DNA from: Micromonosporaceae bacterium
GTDB lineage: Bacteria > Actinomycetota > Actinomycetes > Mycobacteriales > Micromonosporaceae
Direction: 5' to 3'
NCBI GenBank assembly: GCA_019689695.1
Contig: JADGHA010000125.1
Location: forward strand, 1 to 9,933
Length of the DNA stretch: 9,933 nt
Position 1 is the stretch's first letter; every line of letters begins with the position of its first letter. Positions 1 to 7,362 of this stretch are shown here, piece after piece. A program made the position numbers and the translations under genes. Under the pieces are notes generated by a model that had not been told where the DNA came from, did no database searches, and saw only the letters and a program-made list of their open reading frames with translations.

Positions 1-377
1 AACACCGCGAGGTACAGCTCGCTGTGCACCGCGGGCAGGGCCCGCACCGAGCCGAGCAGCGCGAGGGCCACCGACCCGAAGAGCCAGGCCCGGCCGGCCG
101 CGCGTACCCCCGCGGAGCGGGGGATCGCGGCGAGCAGGATGGCCGGCACGCCAACCAGGACCGCGTTCACCCAGACCGCGATGAGCGAGATCCAGCCTGG
201 TGTCGGCAGGCCGATGACCAGGAGCACCTGCTCGATCACCCAGCTGGCGGCCTGCGCCACGACCGTGACGGCGACTGTCCACAACCCCACCAGGACCGCG
301 GCGACGATGGCGCCCGTCGAGGAGGCCGCCGGCCGCGCGTACGCGTACGGGTACGGGTACGGGTGCGGGTAGGCCAT
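1..377 (-). CDS. Membrane protein with Tyr-Pro repeat N-terminus, cut by window edge
   Basis: This is the N-terminal 125 codons of a minus-strand gene that runs off the left edge; I do not recognise the family. Residues 3-14 are an alternating Tyr/Pro/Ala/His stretch (YPHPYPYPYAYA), followed by hydrophobic segments at roughly 23-43, 62-85 and 95-115 that look like membrane helices. The short Arg-containing stretches between them fit an integral membrane protein with a cytoplasmic tail. The ATG at 377 is preferred because a TAACGT -10 hexamer lies exactly 7 nt upstream, the leaderless layout. An in-frame ATG at 407 is the alternative; it would add ten residues (MSDATRNVSG) and has a weak GGAAG about 10 nt upstream. 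The frame is open to the edge, and hydrophobicity and codon use support it over the frames on the other strand. It is divergent from glpD. Function is unknown. Confidence 0.75.
   Translation of the reverse strand, partial: MAYPHPYPYPYAYARPAASSTGAIVAAVLVGLWTVAVTVVAQAASWVIEQVLLVIGLPTPGWISLIAVWVNAVLVGVPAILLAAIPRSAGVRAAGRAWLFGSVALALLGSVRALPAVHSELYLAV
338..371. repeat. Hexanucleotide tandem repeat encoding Tyr-Pro/Ala dipeptides
   Basis: The plus strand reads cgtacg, cgtacg, ggtacg, ggtacg, ggtgcg, ggta: about 5.7 copies of a 6-bp unit. Read on the minus strand in the membrane-protein frame it gives the repeated Tyr-Pro/Tyr-Ala/His-Pro dipeptides right after the start codon. The unit is a multiple of 3, so changes in copy number would keep the reading frame. 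Confidence 0.85.
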
Positions 378-384
378 GCCAGAG

Positions 385-390
385 ACGTTA
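385..390 (-). promoter_or_regulatory. Predicted leaderless promoter -10 hexamer (TAACGT) of the membrane protein gene
   Basis: On the minus strand TAACGT is followed by 7 nt and then ATG (377). This matches the TANNNT-N6/7-start layout of actinobacterial leaderless transcripts. I see no clear -35 box. Inference from pattern only. Confidence 0.5.
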
Positions 391-447
391 CGTGTGGCGT
401 CGGACATGTGCCGCCCGCTTCCGGCCCTTCCGAGCGGGGTGACCGGC

Positions 448-453
448 TACCGT
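448..453 (+). promoter_or_regulatory. Candidate glpD promoter -10 hexamer (TACCGT)
   Basis: This TANNNT hexamer is identical to those before the lipoprotein, GroES-like and permease genes here. Transcription would start near 460, leaving a leader of about 80 nt before glpD. No convincing -35 is visible. A GAGGAG at 519-524 is a possible Shine-Dalgarno site but lies 14 nt from the ATG, which is rather far. Confidence 0.35.
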
Positions 454-538
454 GGACGGGCCGAGGTCGTGGTCCGAGCCACCGCGGTCGGACCGGAAAT
501 CCACCCACGGACCCTGGTGAGGAGCGAGACTTCGGGAC

Positions 539-2359
539 ATGCGTGATCCGGCCGTATCCAGGTACACCGCCAGCCAGCTCTCACCGGCCCGCCGGGCGGC
601 GGACCTGAGGCGGCTGCGCAGCGAGCGGTTCGACGTGCTCGTCATCGGTGGCGGAGTGACCGGCGCGGGCGCCGCCGTGGACGCCGCCTCCCGCGGGCTC
701 TCCGTCGCCCTCGTCGAGGCCCGCGACCTGGCCGCCGGCACGTCCAGCCGGTCCAGCAAGCTCATCCACGGCGGCCTGCGCTACCTGGAACAGCTGGAGT
801 TCGGCCTGGTGCACGAGGCGCTGCGGGAGCGGGGCCTGCTCGCCACCCGGCTGGCGCCGCACCTGGTCCGGCCAGTGCCGTTTCTGGTGCCGCTGTCCAG
901 CACCAACCTGGCCGGCCGTGCCTGGCAGCGGCTCTACTACGGCGCCGGCGTCGCCCTCTACGACGCGTTCGCCAGCCTCGCCGGTATCGGCGACCTGCTC
1001 GACGGCCAGCGCCGCGGCATGCCGCTGCACCGGCACCTCACCCGCACCGGCGCGCGCCGGCTCTTCCCGAGCCTGCGCGAGGACGCGTTCACCGGCGCCA
1101 TCCAGTACTACGACGGCCAGGTCGACGACGCCCGCCTGGTGGTCACGCTGGCCCGGACCGCGGCCAGCCTCGGCGCGGCCGTGGTCACCAGCGCCCGCGC
1201 CGAGGGCCTGGTGCGCCACGCGCGGGAGGTCACCGGAGTGCGCGTACGGGACCTGGAGGCCGGCGGGTCGCCGGAGGCCGAGTTCGAGGTACGGGCCCGC
1301 ACGGTGATCGCGGCGACCGGGGTGTGGAGCAACGACATCTCGGCCCTGCTCAGCGACGTGCCCGGCATGCCGCCACGCCGCGGGCTGCGGGTGCGGGCGA
1401 GCAAGGGAGTGCACCTGGTGGTGCCCCGCTCGGCCATCACCGGCGACGCCGGCCTGATCCTGCGGACGCCGACCTCGGTGCTGTTCGTCATCCCGTGGGG
1501 CGGCCATTGGATCATCGGCACCACCGACACCGACTGGACGCTCGACCGCAACCACCCGGCCGCCTCCGCCCGGGACATCGAGTACCTGCTGTCCCAGGTG
1601 AACCGCGTGCTCGACCGCCCACTGTCCAGCTCGGACATCGAGGGGGTGTACGCCGGGCTGCGCCCGCTGCTGTCCGGTGAGGACGAGCTGACCTCCAAGC
1701 TGTCCCGGGAGCACGCGGTGGTCGAGCCGATGCTCGGCCTGATGCTGGTGGCCGGCGGGAAGTACACCACCTACCGGGTGATGGCGCAGGACGTGGTCGA
1801 CCTTGCCGTGCGCCGGCTGTCCGGTTCCGGCATCCCGGTCTCGCGCACCGCGGACCTGCCGCTCCTGGGCGCCGACGGGTACCCGGCGATGTGGCGTGAC
1901 CGGGCCGACCTGGCCCGCCGCCACGGGGTGCCGGTCGGCGTGCTGGAGCACCTGCTGGAGCGGTACGGCACCCTCGTCCCCGAGGTGCTGGGGCTGGTGC
2001 ACGCCCAGCCGGAGCTGGCCGCGCCGGTCGCCGGCGCCCCGGAGTACCTCGCCGCCGAGGTGGTGTACGCCGCCCGCGCCGAAGCCGCGTTGCACCTGGA
2101 CGACGTGCTGACCCGGCGTACCCGGATCTCCATCGAGACGGCGCACCGCGGCGAGGAGTCGGCGGTGCACGCGGCGGCGCTGATGGGCTCGGTGCTGGGC
2201 TGGGACGCGACGACCCGGGCCCGCGAGGTGGACCACTACCTGGCCCGGGTCGCGGCCGAGCGGGAGTCGCAGCAGATGCCGGACGACCTGACCGCGGACG
2301 CGGCCCGCCTCGGCGCGCCGGAGGTACGCGGCGGCGCGGACCAGGTCACCCGCGCCTGA
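539..2359 (+). CDS. glpD: Aerobic glycerol-3-phosphate dehydrogenase (FAD)
   Basis: GlpD oxidises sn-glycerol-3-phosphate to dihydroxyacetone phosphate and passes electrons through FAD to the quinone pool at the inner face of the membrane. The 606-residue protein has the N-terminal dinucleotide fold (GGGVTGAGAAVDAASRG, residues 37-53), the family block around TSSRSSKLIHGGLRYLE (68-84), ATGVWSND (259-266), the SKGVHLVVPR strand (288-297), GTTDTDW (327-333), YAGLRPL (371-377) and the FAD-contacting GGKYTTYR (406-413). A helical C-terminal domain follows from about 437, including LDDVLTRRTRI (520-530). The length is slightly above the usual 500-580, owing to a short N-terminal lead and a polar tail after about 570. 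ATG 539 is the only start before the FAD fold, since the next in-frame start is codon 33. No glpF or glpK lies beside it in this window. Family assignment is secure; regulation is not visible. Confidence 0.95.
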   Translation: MRDPAVSRYTASQLSPARRAADLRRLRSERFDVLVIGGGVTGAGAAVDAASRGLSVALVEARDLAAGTSSRSSKLIHGGLRYLEQLEFGLVHEALRERGLLATRLAPHLVRPVPFLVPLSSTNLAGRAWQRLYYGAGVALYDAFASLAGIGDLLDGQRRGMPLHRHLTRTGARRLFPSLREDAFTGAIQYYDGQVDDARLVVTLARTAASLGAAVVTSARAEGLVRHAREVTGVRVRDLEAGGSPEAEFEVRARTVIAATGVWSNDISALLSDVPGMPPRRGLRVRASKGVHLVVPRSAITGDAGLILRTPTSVLFVIPWGGHWIIGTTDTDWTLDRNHPAASARDIEYLLSQVNRVLDRPLSSSDIEGVYAGLRPLLSGEDELTSKLSREHAVVEPMLGLMLVAGGKYTTYRVMAQDVVDLAVRRLSGSGIPVSRTADLPLLGADGYPAMWRDRADLARRHGVPVGVLEHLLERYGTLVPEVLGLVHAQPELAAPVAGAPEYLAAEVVYAARAEAALHLDDVLTRRTRISIETAHRGEESAVHAAALMGSVLGWDATTRAREVDHYLARVAAERESQQMPDDLTADAARLGAPEVRGGADQVTRA

Positions 2360-2373
2360 CCGCCTCCGGGGCT

Positions 2374-2387
2374 GCCGCCTGGGCGGC
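2374..2387 (+). terminator. Small GC hairpin after glpD, possible terminator
   Basis: GCCGCC-TG-GGCGGC forms a short perfect inverted repeat 15 nt after the glpD stop. It has no T-tract, as is common for actinobacterial candidates. Such short GC palindromes arise easily by chance in this base composition. Confidence 0.25.
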
Positions 2388-2470
2388 GACCGCTGTCCAC
2401 CCGCCGGGAGCCGGCCGTTGTCCGGCGCAGGGGGGCGAATCGTTGTCCCGCCCAGGGAGCCGGAAGCGCG

Positions 2471-2476
2471 TACCGT
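2471..2476 (+). promoter_or_regulatory. Predicted leaderless promoter -10 hexamer (TACCGT) of the lipoprotein gene
   Basis: TACCGT is followed by 7 nt (2477-2483) and then ATG at 2484. This decides the start: the upstream in-frame TTG at 2418 would place this hexamer inside the coding sequence and push the signal peptide 22 residues inward. No clear -35. Confidence 0.5.
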
Positions 2477-2483
2477 ACGTCGA

Positions 2484-3101
2484 ATGGGCATGGGGCTGCG
2501 TTGGACGGTGGCCAGGGTCGCGGCGGTGCTCGCGGCCGGCTTGCTCGCCGGGTGCGGGGGCGCTGGCGCGCCCGGGTCCGCGCCCAGGGAGTCTCCCGCG
2601 GTCGACGCCGCCGCTGATGAGGCCAGTCCGTCCGGGTCGAGTCCCGTCGCGTCGCCGGTGCGGCCGTCGCCGGTACCGCCGTCGCCGCTGCGGTCGTCGG
2701 CCGTTCGGCCGGCGCCATCGGCGGCGACCGGTGCTCCGCCCACCGCTGCCGGTTCGCCGCCCAGGATCACGGTGCGGCGGACGGGTGGCTTCATCGGCGT
2801 GGAGCAGACCCTCGTGGTACGCCCGGACGGAGTGTGGGCCTGGGGCGGTGCGGACGCCGGTGGCGGGCCGCACAGCGGGCGGCTCACCTCCGCACAGCGT
2901 GCTGAGCTGGCCCGGCTGGCCAGGTCGCCGGCGCTGGCCGCCGAGGCGCGGCGGAAGCAGGGGCCGGCTCAGTGCGCGGACGGCTACACGTACCAGCTCA
3001 CCGTCGGGTCGCTGACGGTGTCCTGGGTGGACTGCGACCCGGACACCCCGCCGACCGCGGTCGCCATCACCGACCTGCTCGCCGCCGCCACCCCACTCTG
3101 A
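2484..3101 (+). CDS. Secreted lipoprotein with emfourin-like domain
   Basis: The 205-residue protein begins with a lipoprotein signal peptide: basic R6 and R11, a hydrophobic core, and the lipobox L21-A22-G23-C24, which predicts lipidation at C24 and attachment outside the membrane. Residues about 30-95 are a disordered Ser/Pro/Ala linker. The folded part, about 94-205, starts RITVRRTGGFIGVE and continues with a short strand, a helix (LTSAQRAELARLAR), the CADGYTYQLTVG strand and a final helix. This order, especially the R-(S/T)-GGF-x-G opening and the D-x-(F/Y)-x-Y strand, resembles emfourin, the protein inhibitor of protealysin (M4 metallopeptidase). C164 and C184 could form a disulfide suited to an extracellular domain. 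No M4 protease gene is in this window, so a protease-inhibitor role is inference from domain resemblance only. It lies 124 nt after glpD with its own predicted leaderless promoter. Confidence 0.85.
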   Translation: MGMGLRWTVARVAAVLAAGLLAGCGGAGAPGSAPRESPAVDAAADEASPSGSSPVASPVRPSPVPPSPLRSSAVRPAPSAATGAPPTAAGSPPRITVRRTGGFIGVEQTLVVRPDGVWAWGGADAGGGPHSGRLTSAQRAELARLARSPALAAEARRKQGPAQCADGYTYQLTVGSLTVSWVDCDPDTPPTAVAITDLLAAATPL

Positions 3102-3102
3102 C

Positions 3103-3225
3103 TTCCGCATTTCCCGGGGACGATAGAGATCACTTTCCGGGGGCGATAGAAATCACTTCCCTAGGAGAAATCACTTCTCTGGTCAATAGAGATCGCAGTA
3201 CCTGCATTTCCCTGGAAATGCAGGT
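3103..3225. repeat. Lower-GC intergenic repeat island between convergent genes
   Basis: This stretch is only about half G+C by eye, far below its surroundings. It carries four degenerate copies of a GA(G/A)ATCACTT-like core: GAGATCACTT at 3126-3135, GAAATCACTT at 3149-3158, GAAATCACTT at 3167-3176 and GAGATCGC at 3189-3196. Copies 1, 2 and 4 are preceded by ATA. Spacings are 23, 18 and 22 bp. The motif GCATTTCCC(G/T)GG occurs at both ends, at 3107-3118 and 3204-3215; the second copy is part of a perfect palindrome. No open frame here has coding character. It could be an interspersed intergenic repeat, a structured RNA or a composite terminator; I cannot choose between these. Confidence 0.7.
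3200..3225. terminator. Perfect 12-bp inverted repeat, likely bidirectional terminator
   Basis: ACCTGCATTTCC (3200-3211), CT, then GGAAATGCAGGT (3214-3225) is a perfect palindrome. As RNA it gives an 11-bp stem with a CCUG-type loop on either strand. It lies 7 nt beyond the stop of the minus-strand FAD oxidase and about 100 nt beyond the stop of the plus-strand lipoprotein, so it could end transcription from both sides. It lacks a T-tract and its stem is AT-richer than usual for this genome, so a protein-binding or repeat-family role is also possible. Confidence 0.45.
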
Positions 3226-3232
3226 GACGGAG

Positions 3233-4627
<1,395 letters not shown>

Positions 4628-4634
4628 GGCTGCA

Positions 4635-4640
4635 AACCTA
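4635..4640 (-). promoter_or_regulatory. Predicted leaderless promoter -10 hexamer (TAGGTT) of the FAD oxidase
   Basis: On the minus strand TAGGTT is followed by 7 nt and the GTG start at 4627. It lies in the 21-nt gap after the HD-hydrolase stop, so the oxidase can probably be transcribed separately from its upstream neighbour. No -35 is evident. Confidence 0.5.
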
Positions 4641-4648
4641 TCCGCGGA

Positions 4649-5326
4649 TCAGCTCAGCGCCCGCAGCTCCCGGTGCACGTTGGCGCGGGCGGGCAGCTCC
4701 CAGCGGCTGTGCAGCACCGGGATCCGGTACAGCGCCGGACGGTCCAGCAGCTCGCGCAGTGCCTTCGCCCGCCCGACCTGGTACGCGCCGTCGGGCACGT
4801 GCGCGTACTCCCGCCGGATCGCGTCGGCGTACCAGTCGTAGTCCTCGTCCGGGGCGGCGAGGATCGCCAGGTCGGCATCGCAGAGCAGGGCGCCGTTGAG
4901 GTCGTCCGGCGCGACCCGGTGCTCGACGGTCAGCAGGATCAGGCGTACCACCTCGGCGACCGCGGGCGGGGGCAGCCGCAGCTCGGCGAGCAGCTGGCCG
5001 GTCAGCCGCGCGCTGGCCCGCTCGTTCTCGTCGCCGGGCGCCGCCGGGTCGTACACCGCGTCGTGGCCCCAGGCGGCCAGCCGTACCAGGTCCACGTCGT
5101 CGGCGTGGCCGGCGTACCCGTCCACCACGTCCAGCACCGCGCACAGGTGAGCGACCGTGTGGTACTGCCGGTGCGGCTGCGACCACCAGTCGAGCAGCTC
5201 CATGCCGGCACGCCGCACGGCTGCCTCGCTCACCTCCGGCGGCGCACCCGCCGCGCGCACCGCCGAGCGCCACTGGTCCAACAGCTCGCCGTGGCCTCCT
5301 CGCGTACCGCTCGCAAGCTCACTCAT
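4649..5326 (-). CDS. HD-superfamily metal-dependent phosphohydrolase (predicted)
   Basis: The 225-residue soluble protein fits the COG4339 group of predicted HD-domain metal-dependent phosphohydrolases, whose substrates are not established. Candidate metal ligands are visible in order: Y55-H56-T-V-A-H60, the HD pair H88-D89 in AAWGHDAVYD, H136 in LTVEH, and D150/D152 in LLCDADLAIL. The group-specific features also appear: the NERAS helix (101-105) after HD, and the C-terminal YQVGRAKALRELLDRPALYR followed by WELPARANVHREL. Length is normal for the group, and no fused regulatory domain or membrane segment is seen. ATG 5326 gives an N-terminus that leads into the LLDQWRSAV helix; the next Met is at 42, inside the domain. 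There is no clear Shine-Dalgarno site and no TANNNT at leaderless distance. It precedes the FAD oxidase by 21 nt and is divergent from the PrsW gene. Confidence 0.85.
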   Translation of the reverse strand: MSELASGTRGGHGELLDQWRSAVRAAGAPPEVSEAAVRRAGMELLDWWSQPHRQYHTVAHLCAVLDVVDGYAGHADDVDLVRLAAWGHDAVYDPAAPGDENERASARLTGQLLAELRLPPPAVAEVVRLILLTVEHRVAPDDLNGALLCDADLAILAAPDEDYDWYADAIRREYAHVPDGAYQVGRAKALRELLDRPALYRIPVLHSRWELPARANVHRELRALS

Positions 5327-5386
5327 GGTCCCGATCAGCGCGTAGGTAGGGGTCAGGCGTGATACAGCGTGTCACGAACGGCACCG

Positions 5387-5442
5387 GCGCGAGGTTCAGC
5401 AGCCGCGAGGGGTTCGGCAGCCGCGCGAGGTTCAGCAGCCGC
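5387..5442. repeat. Short direct repeat in the HD hydrolase / PrsW divergent gap
   Basis: The 20-mer GCGCGAGGTTCAGCAGCCGC occurs exactly at 5387-5406 and 5423-5442. Between them is a diverged copy, GCGAGGGGTTCGGCAGCC (5405-5422), so the block is about three units of 16-18 bp. It lies roughly 60 bp upstream of the HD-hydrolase start and 70 bp upstream of the PrsW start. It could be an operator array or a decayed minisatellite. Confidence 0.7.
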
Positions 5443-5501
5443 TCGCCGGGTCGGGCCGGCCCGCCCTTCGCGCCGGTCGCCGCGCTCATGCGAAGCCCCG
5501 T

Positions 5502-5507
5502 TAGGCT
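5502..5507 (+). promoter_or_regulatory. Predicted leaderless promoter -10 hexamer (TAGGCT) of the PrsW gene
   Basis: TAGGCT is followed by 6 nt and then ATG at 5514. It is one of the clearest TANNNT-leaderless arrangements in the window. No convincing -35 element lies 17-19 bp upstream. Confidence 0.55.
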
Positions 5508-5513
5508 GGCCGC

Positions 5514-6974
5514 ATGTCGTACCCGCCGCCGGCCTCGCCGCCCGGTCCGGTGCCGCCCGGTATGGCGCAGGGCCCGGTGCCGCCAAACCCGGCGCCGCAG
5601 GGCCCGGTGCCGCCAAACCCGGCGCCGCCGGGTCCAGTGCCGCCGAATCCGGCGCCGCCGGCCGGGGTCGTCACGCAGGACAGGCGCTCGAACCTGCGTC
5701 GGGTCCTGGTGTTGACCGGTGTCGGCGTGGTCATCGCCGGGTGCGCCATCGCCATGCTGCTCATCCTCGGCTTCAGCATCGGCGTCCAGGCCCTGCTGGT
5801 CGGGCTGGTCGCGGCCATCCTGCCGGTGCCGGTCCTGGTCGCCTGCTTCCTGTGGCTCGACCGGTACGAGCCGGAGCCGCCCTGGTTCCTGGCCATCGCC
5901 TTCGGCTGGGGCGCCTGCCCGGCCACGCTGACCGCGCTGGGCGTCAACACTCTGGGCAGCTGGGTCTTCGACCAGGTCGGGCTGCCCAAGACGCTGGTCG
6001 CGGTGACCGTCGCGCCGGTCATCGAGGAGCTGATGAAGGCGCTCGGCCCGATCCTGCTGCTGCTGCTCAGCCGCCGCGAGTTCTCCGGAATCACCGACGG
6101 AATCGTCTACTGTGGCCTGTCCGCGGTCGGCTTCGCGATGGTGGAGAACATCCTCTACCTCGGCGGGCACGGCTTCGCGGCCGGCAAGCAGGAGTACGGC
6201 CCGGCCTCCGGCCTGTACGCGCTCTTCGCGATCTTCCTGGCGCGGATCCTGTTCACCGGCTTCGCCCACCCGCTGTTCACCTCGATGACCGGGGTCGGGC
6301 TGGGCGTCGCCGCGCGGTCCGCCGAGCGCCGCGTGCGCTGGGCCGCCCCGATCGCCGGCCTGCTGCTCGCGATGATCCTGCACGGCACCTGGAACCTGAT
6401 GAGCCTGCTCGCCGTCGACCAGGAGCAGCCGTTCATCATGCTGTACGGGTACGTCGGGCTGATGATGCCGATCTTCCTCGGCATGGTCGGCCTCGCCATC
6501 TGGTTGCGCGCCTGGGAGGGACGGCTCACCGAGCGGATCCTGCCCCAGTACGTGCGCGCCGGCTGGCTCACCCCGCCGGAGGTTGCCGCGCTCGGCTCGC
6601 TCGGCCGGCGCCACTCGGCGCGGCGCTGGGCCCGGCGGGTGGCTGGCGACGCCGGCCTGAGGGCGATGCGCGACTTCCAGGCCGCGGCGACCCGGCTCGC
6701 GCTGCTGCGCGACGGGCTGCAGCGCGGCCTGGACAGCAAGCCCGGCCAGCTCGCGCAGGCGGTGGCGGAGGAGCGCCGGCTGATCGAGGCGATCGCCGCG
6801 TACCGGAGGGTGTTCGTGGGCCGCGACCCGCAGGCTCCGATCGCGCTGTGGGATGGTTCCCGCTACCACCTGACCTTCCCGGACGGGGTACGCCGTTCGG
6901 TCGACGCTCCCGCCGAGCCGGTCGTGCCGTTGCCGGTCGTGATGGCACCGTCACCCTGGGGCTACCGGCGGTAG
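5514..6974 (+). CDS. PrsW-family intramembrane metalloprotease
   Basis: PrsW proteases are membrane-embedded; the Bacillus founder cleaves the anti-sigma factor RsiW to start sigma-factor release. This 486-residue protein has the family core at about 60-330 with roughly eight hydrophobic segments. Key motifs are DRYEPEP (116-122), the catalytic-type EELMK (171-175), F-x-x-V-E211-N212, H252 in FAHPLF and H290 in HGTWN; all expected acidic and His ligands are present. A Pro-rich cytoplasmic tail (1-52) contains a GPVPPNPAP(P/Q) repeat. After the last helix a basic, Ala/Arg-rich helical domain (about 335-440) precedes a small C-terminal segment with WDGSRYHLTFPDG. These extra regions are longer than the compact Bacillus form. 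No sigma or anti-sigma gene is adjacent, so the substrate is unknown. The TAGGCT hexamer 6 nt upstream supports ATG 5514. It converges on the GroES-like gene with a 9-nt gap. Confidence 0.9.
   Translation: MSYPPPASPPGPVPPGMAQGPVPPNPAPQGPVPPNPAPPGPVPPNPAPPAGVVTQDRRSNLRRVLVLTGVGVVIAGCAIAMLLILGFSIGVQALLVGLVAAILPVPVLVACFLWLDRYEPEPPWFLAIAFGWGACPATLTALGVNTLGSWVFDQVGLPKTLVAVTVAPVIEELMKALGPILLLLLSRREFSGITDGIVYCGLSAVGFAMVENILYLGGHGFAAGKQEYGPASGLYALFAIFLARILFTGFAHPLFTSMTGVGLGVAARSAERRVRWAAPIAGLLLAMILHGTWNLMSLLAVDQEQPFIMLYGYVGLMMPIFLGMVGLAIWLRAWEGRLTERILPQYVRAGWLTPPEVAALGSLGRRHSARRWARRVAGDAGLRAMRDFQAAATRLALLRDGLQRGLDSKPGQLAQAVAEERRLIEAIAAYRRVFVGRDPQAPIALWDGSRYHLTFPDGVRRSVDAPAEPVVPLPVVMAPSPWGYRR
5571..5660 (+). 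repeat. 30-bp coding minisatellite (GPVPPNPAP-P/Q)
   Basis: Three 30-bp units lie at 5571-5600, 5601-5630 and 5631-5660. The first two differ at one base and the third at several synonymous or near-synonymous positions. A shorter 27-bp relative (GPVPPGMAQ) lies at 5544-5570. Each unit encodes ten residues in the cytoplasmic tail of the PrsW protein. Confidence 0.85.
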
Positions 6975-6982
6975 CCGGGGGT
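6953..6982. terminator. Hairpin across the PrsW stop codon, possible bidirectional terminator
   Basis: GGCTACC (6960-6966), loop GGC, GGTAGCC (6970-6976) is a perfect 7-bp stem that includes the TAG stop of the PrsW gene. An outer ACCC (6953-6956) can pair with GGGT (6979-6982) across a small internal loop. It sits in the 9-nt gap between two converging genes, where a shared terminator would be needed. No T-tract. Confidence 0.35.
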
Positions 6983-6983
6983 A

Positions 6984-7355
6984 TCAGAGGTAGAGACCGG
7001 TCGCGTCCGGCTCCACCCGGCGCGCCGCCACCGCGTGCACATCCCGCTCCCGCAGCAGGATGTAGTCCTTGCCTTGCAGCTCCACTTCGGAACGGTCGTC
7101 CGGGTCGAACAGCACCCGGTCGCCGGTGACGATCGAGCGGACGTGCGGTCCTACGCCGACCGCGGTGGCCCAGGACAGCCTCCTGCCCACCGAGGCGGTG
7201 GCCGGGATGACGATGCCGGCCGAGGACCGTCGCTCGCCCTCGCCACCCTCCATCCGGACCAGCACGCGGTCATGCAGCAGGCGGATGGGCAGGTTGTCGC
7301 CTTGGGCAGGAAGGCGGTTGGGGGAATCCTCGTTGGCTCGTGCTTCGGTGGTCAC
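6984..7355 (-). CDS. GroES-like co-chaperonin paralogue
   Basis: The 123-residue protein carries a GroES-type beta-barrel from about residue 23: PIRLLHDRVLVRME (23-36), a mobile-loop equivalent containing SAGIVIP (45-51), AVGVGPHVR (65-73), GDRVLFDP (78-85) and LQGKDYILLRERDVHAV (93-109). It ends with the tail ATGLYL. GroES caps the GroEL ring; the Gly-Ile-Val of the mobile loop, which contacts GroEL, is kept. It differs from standard GroES (about 97-100 residues) by a polar N-terminal extension of about 20 residues and a C-terminal tail, and has no groEL beside it, so it is probably a diverged paralogue rather than the main groES. GTG 7355 is chosen because TACCGT lies 7 nt upstream; longer in-frame starts would run through that hexamer and the divergent promoter region. 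It is divergent from the permease. Confidence 0.85.
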   Translation of the reverse strand: MTTEARANEDSPNRLPAQGDNLPIRLLHDRVLVRMEGGEGERRSSAGIVIPATASVGRRLSWATAVGVGPHVRSIVTGDRVLFDPDDRSEVELQGKDYILLRERDVHAVAARRVEPDATGLYL

Positions 7356-7362
7356 GACCGTG

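Noticed and set aside
24..608. Plus-strand frame across the left-edge gene and the start of glpD
   Set aside because: Low-complexity translation; the minus-strand frame gives coherent membrane helices and a leaderless start.
581..2887. Long minus-strand open frame (768 codons) antisense to glpD and the lipoprotein
   Set aside because: Its translation is low-complexity Gly/Arg/Ala/His-rich with no recognisable domain and mirrors two well-supported genes; long antisense frames are expected at this GC content.
3122..3196. Possible CRISPR array
   Set aside because: Repeat units are short, degenerate and irregularly spaced (18-23 bp) with no distinct spacers and no cas genes.
5369..7129. Plus-strand 586-codon frame over the PrsW gene
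   Set aside because: It is Arg/Pro/Ala-rich low complexity, in a different frame from the PrsW core, which carries conserved catalytic motifs.
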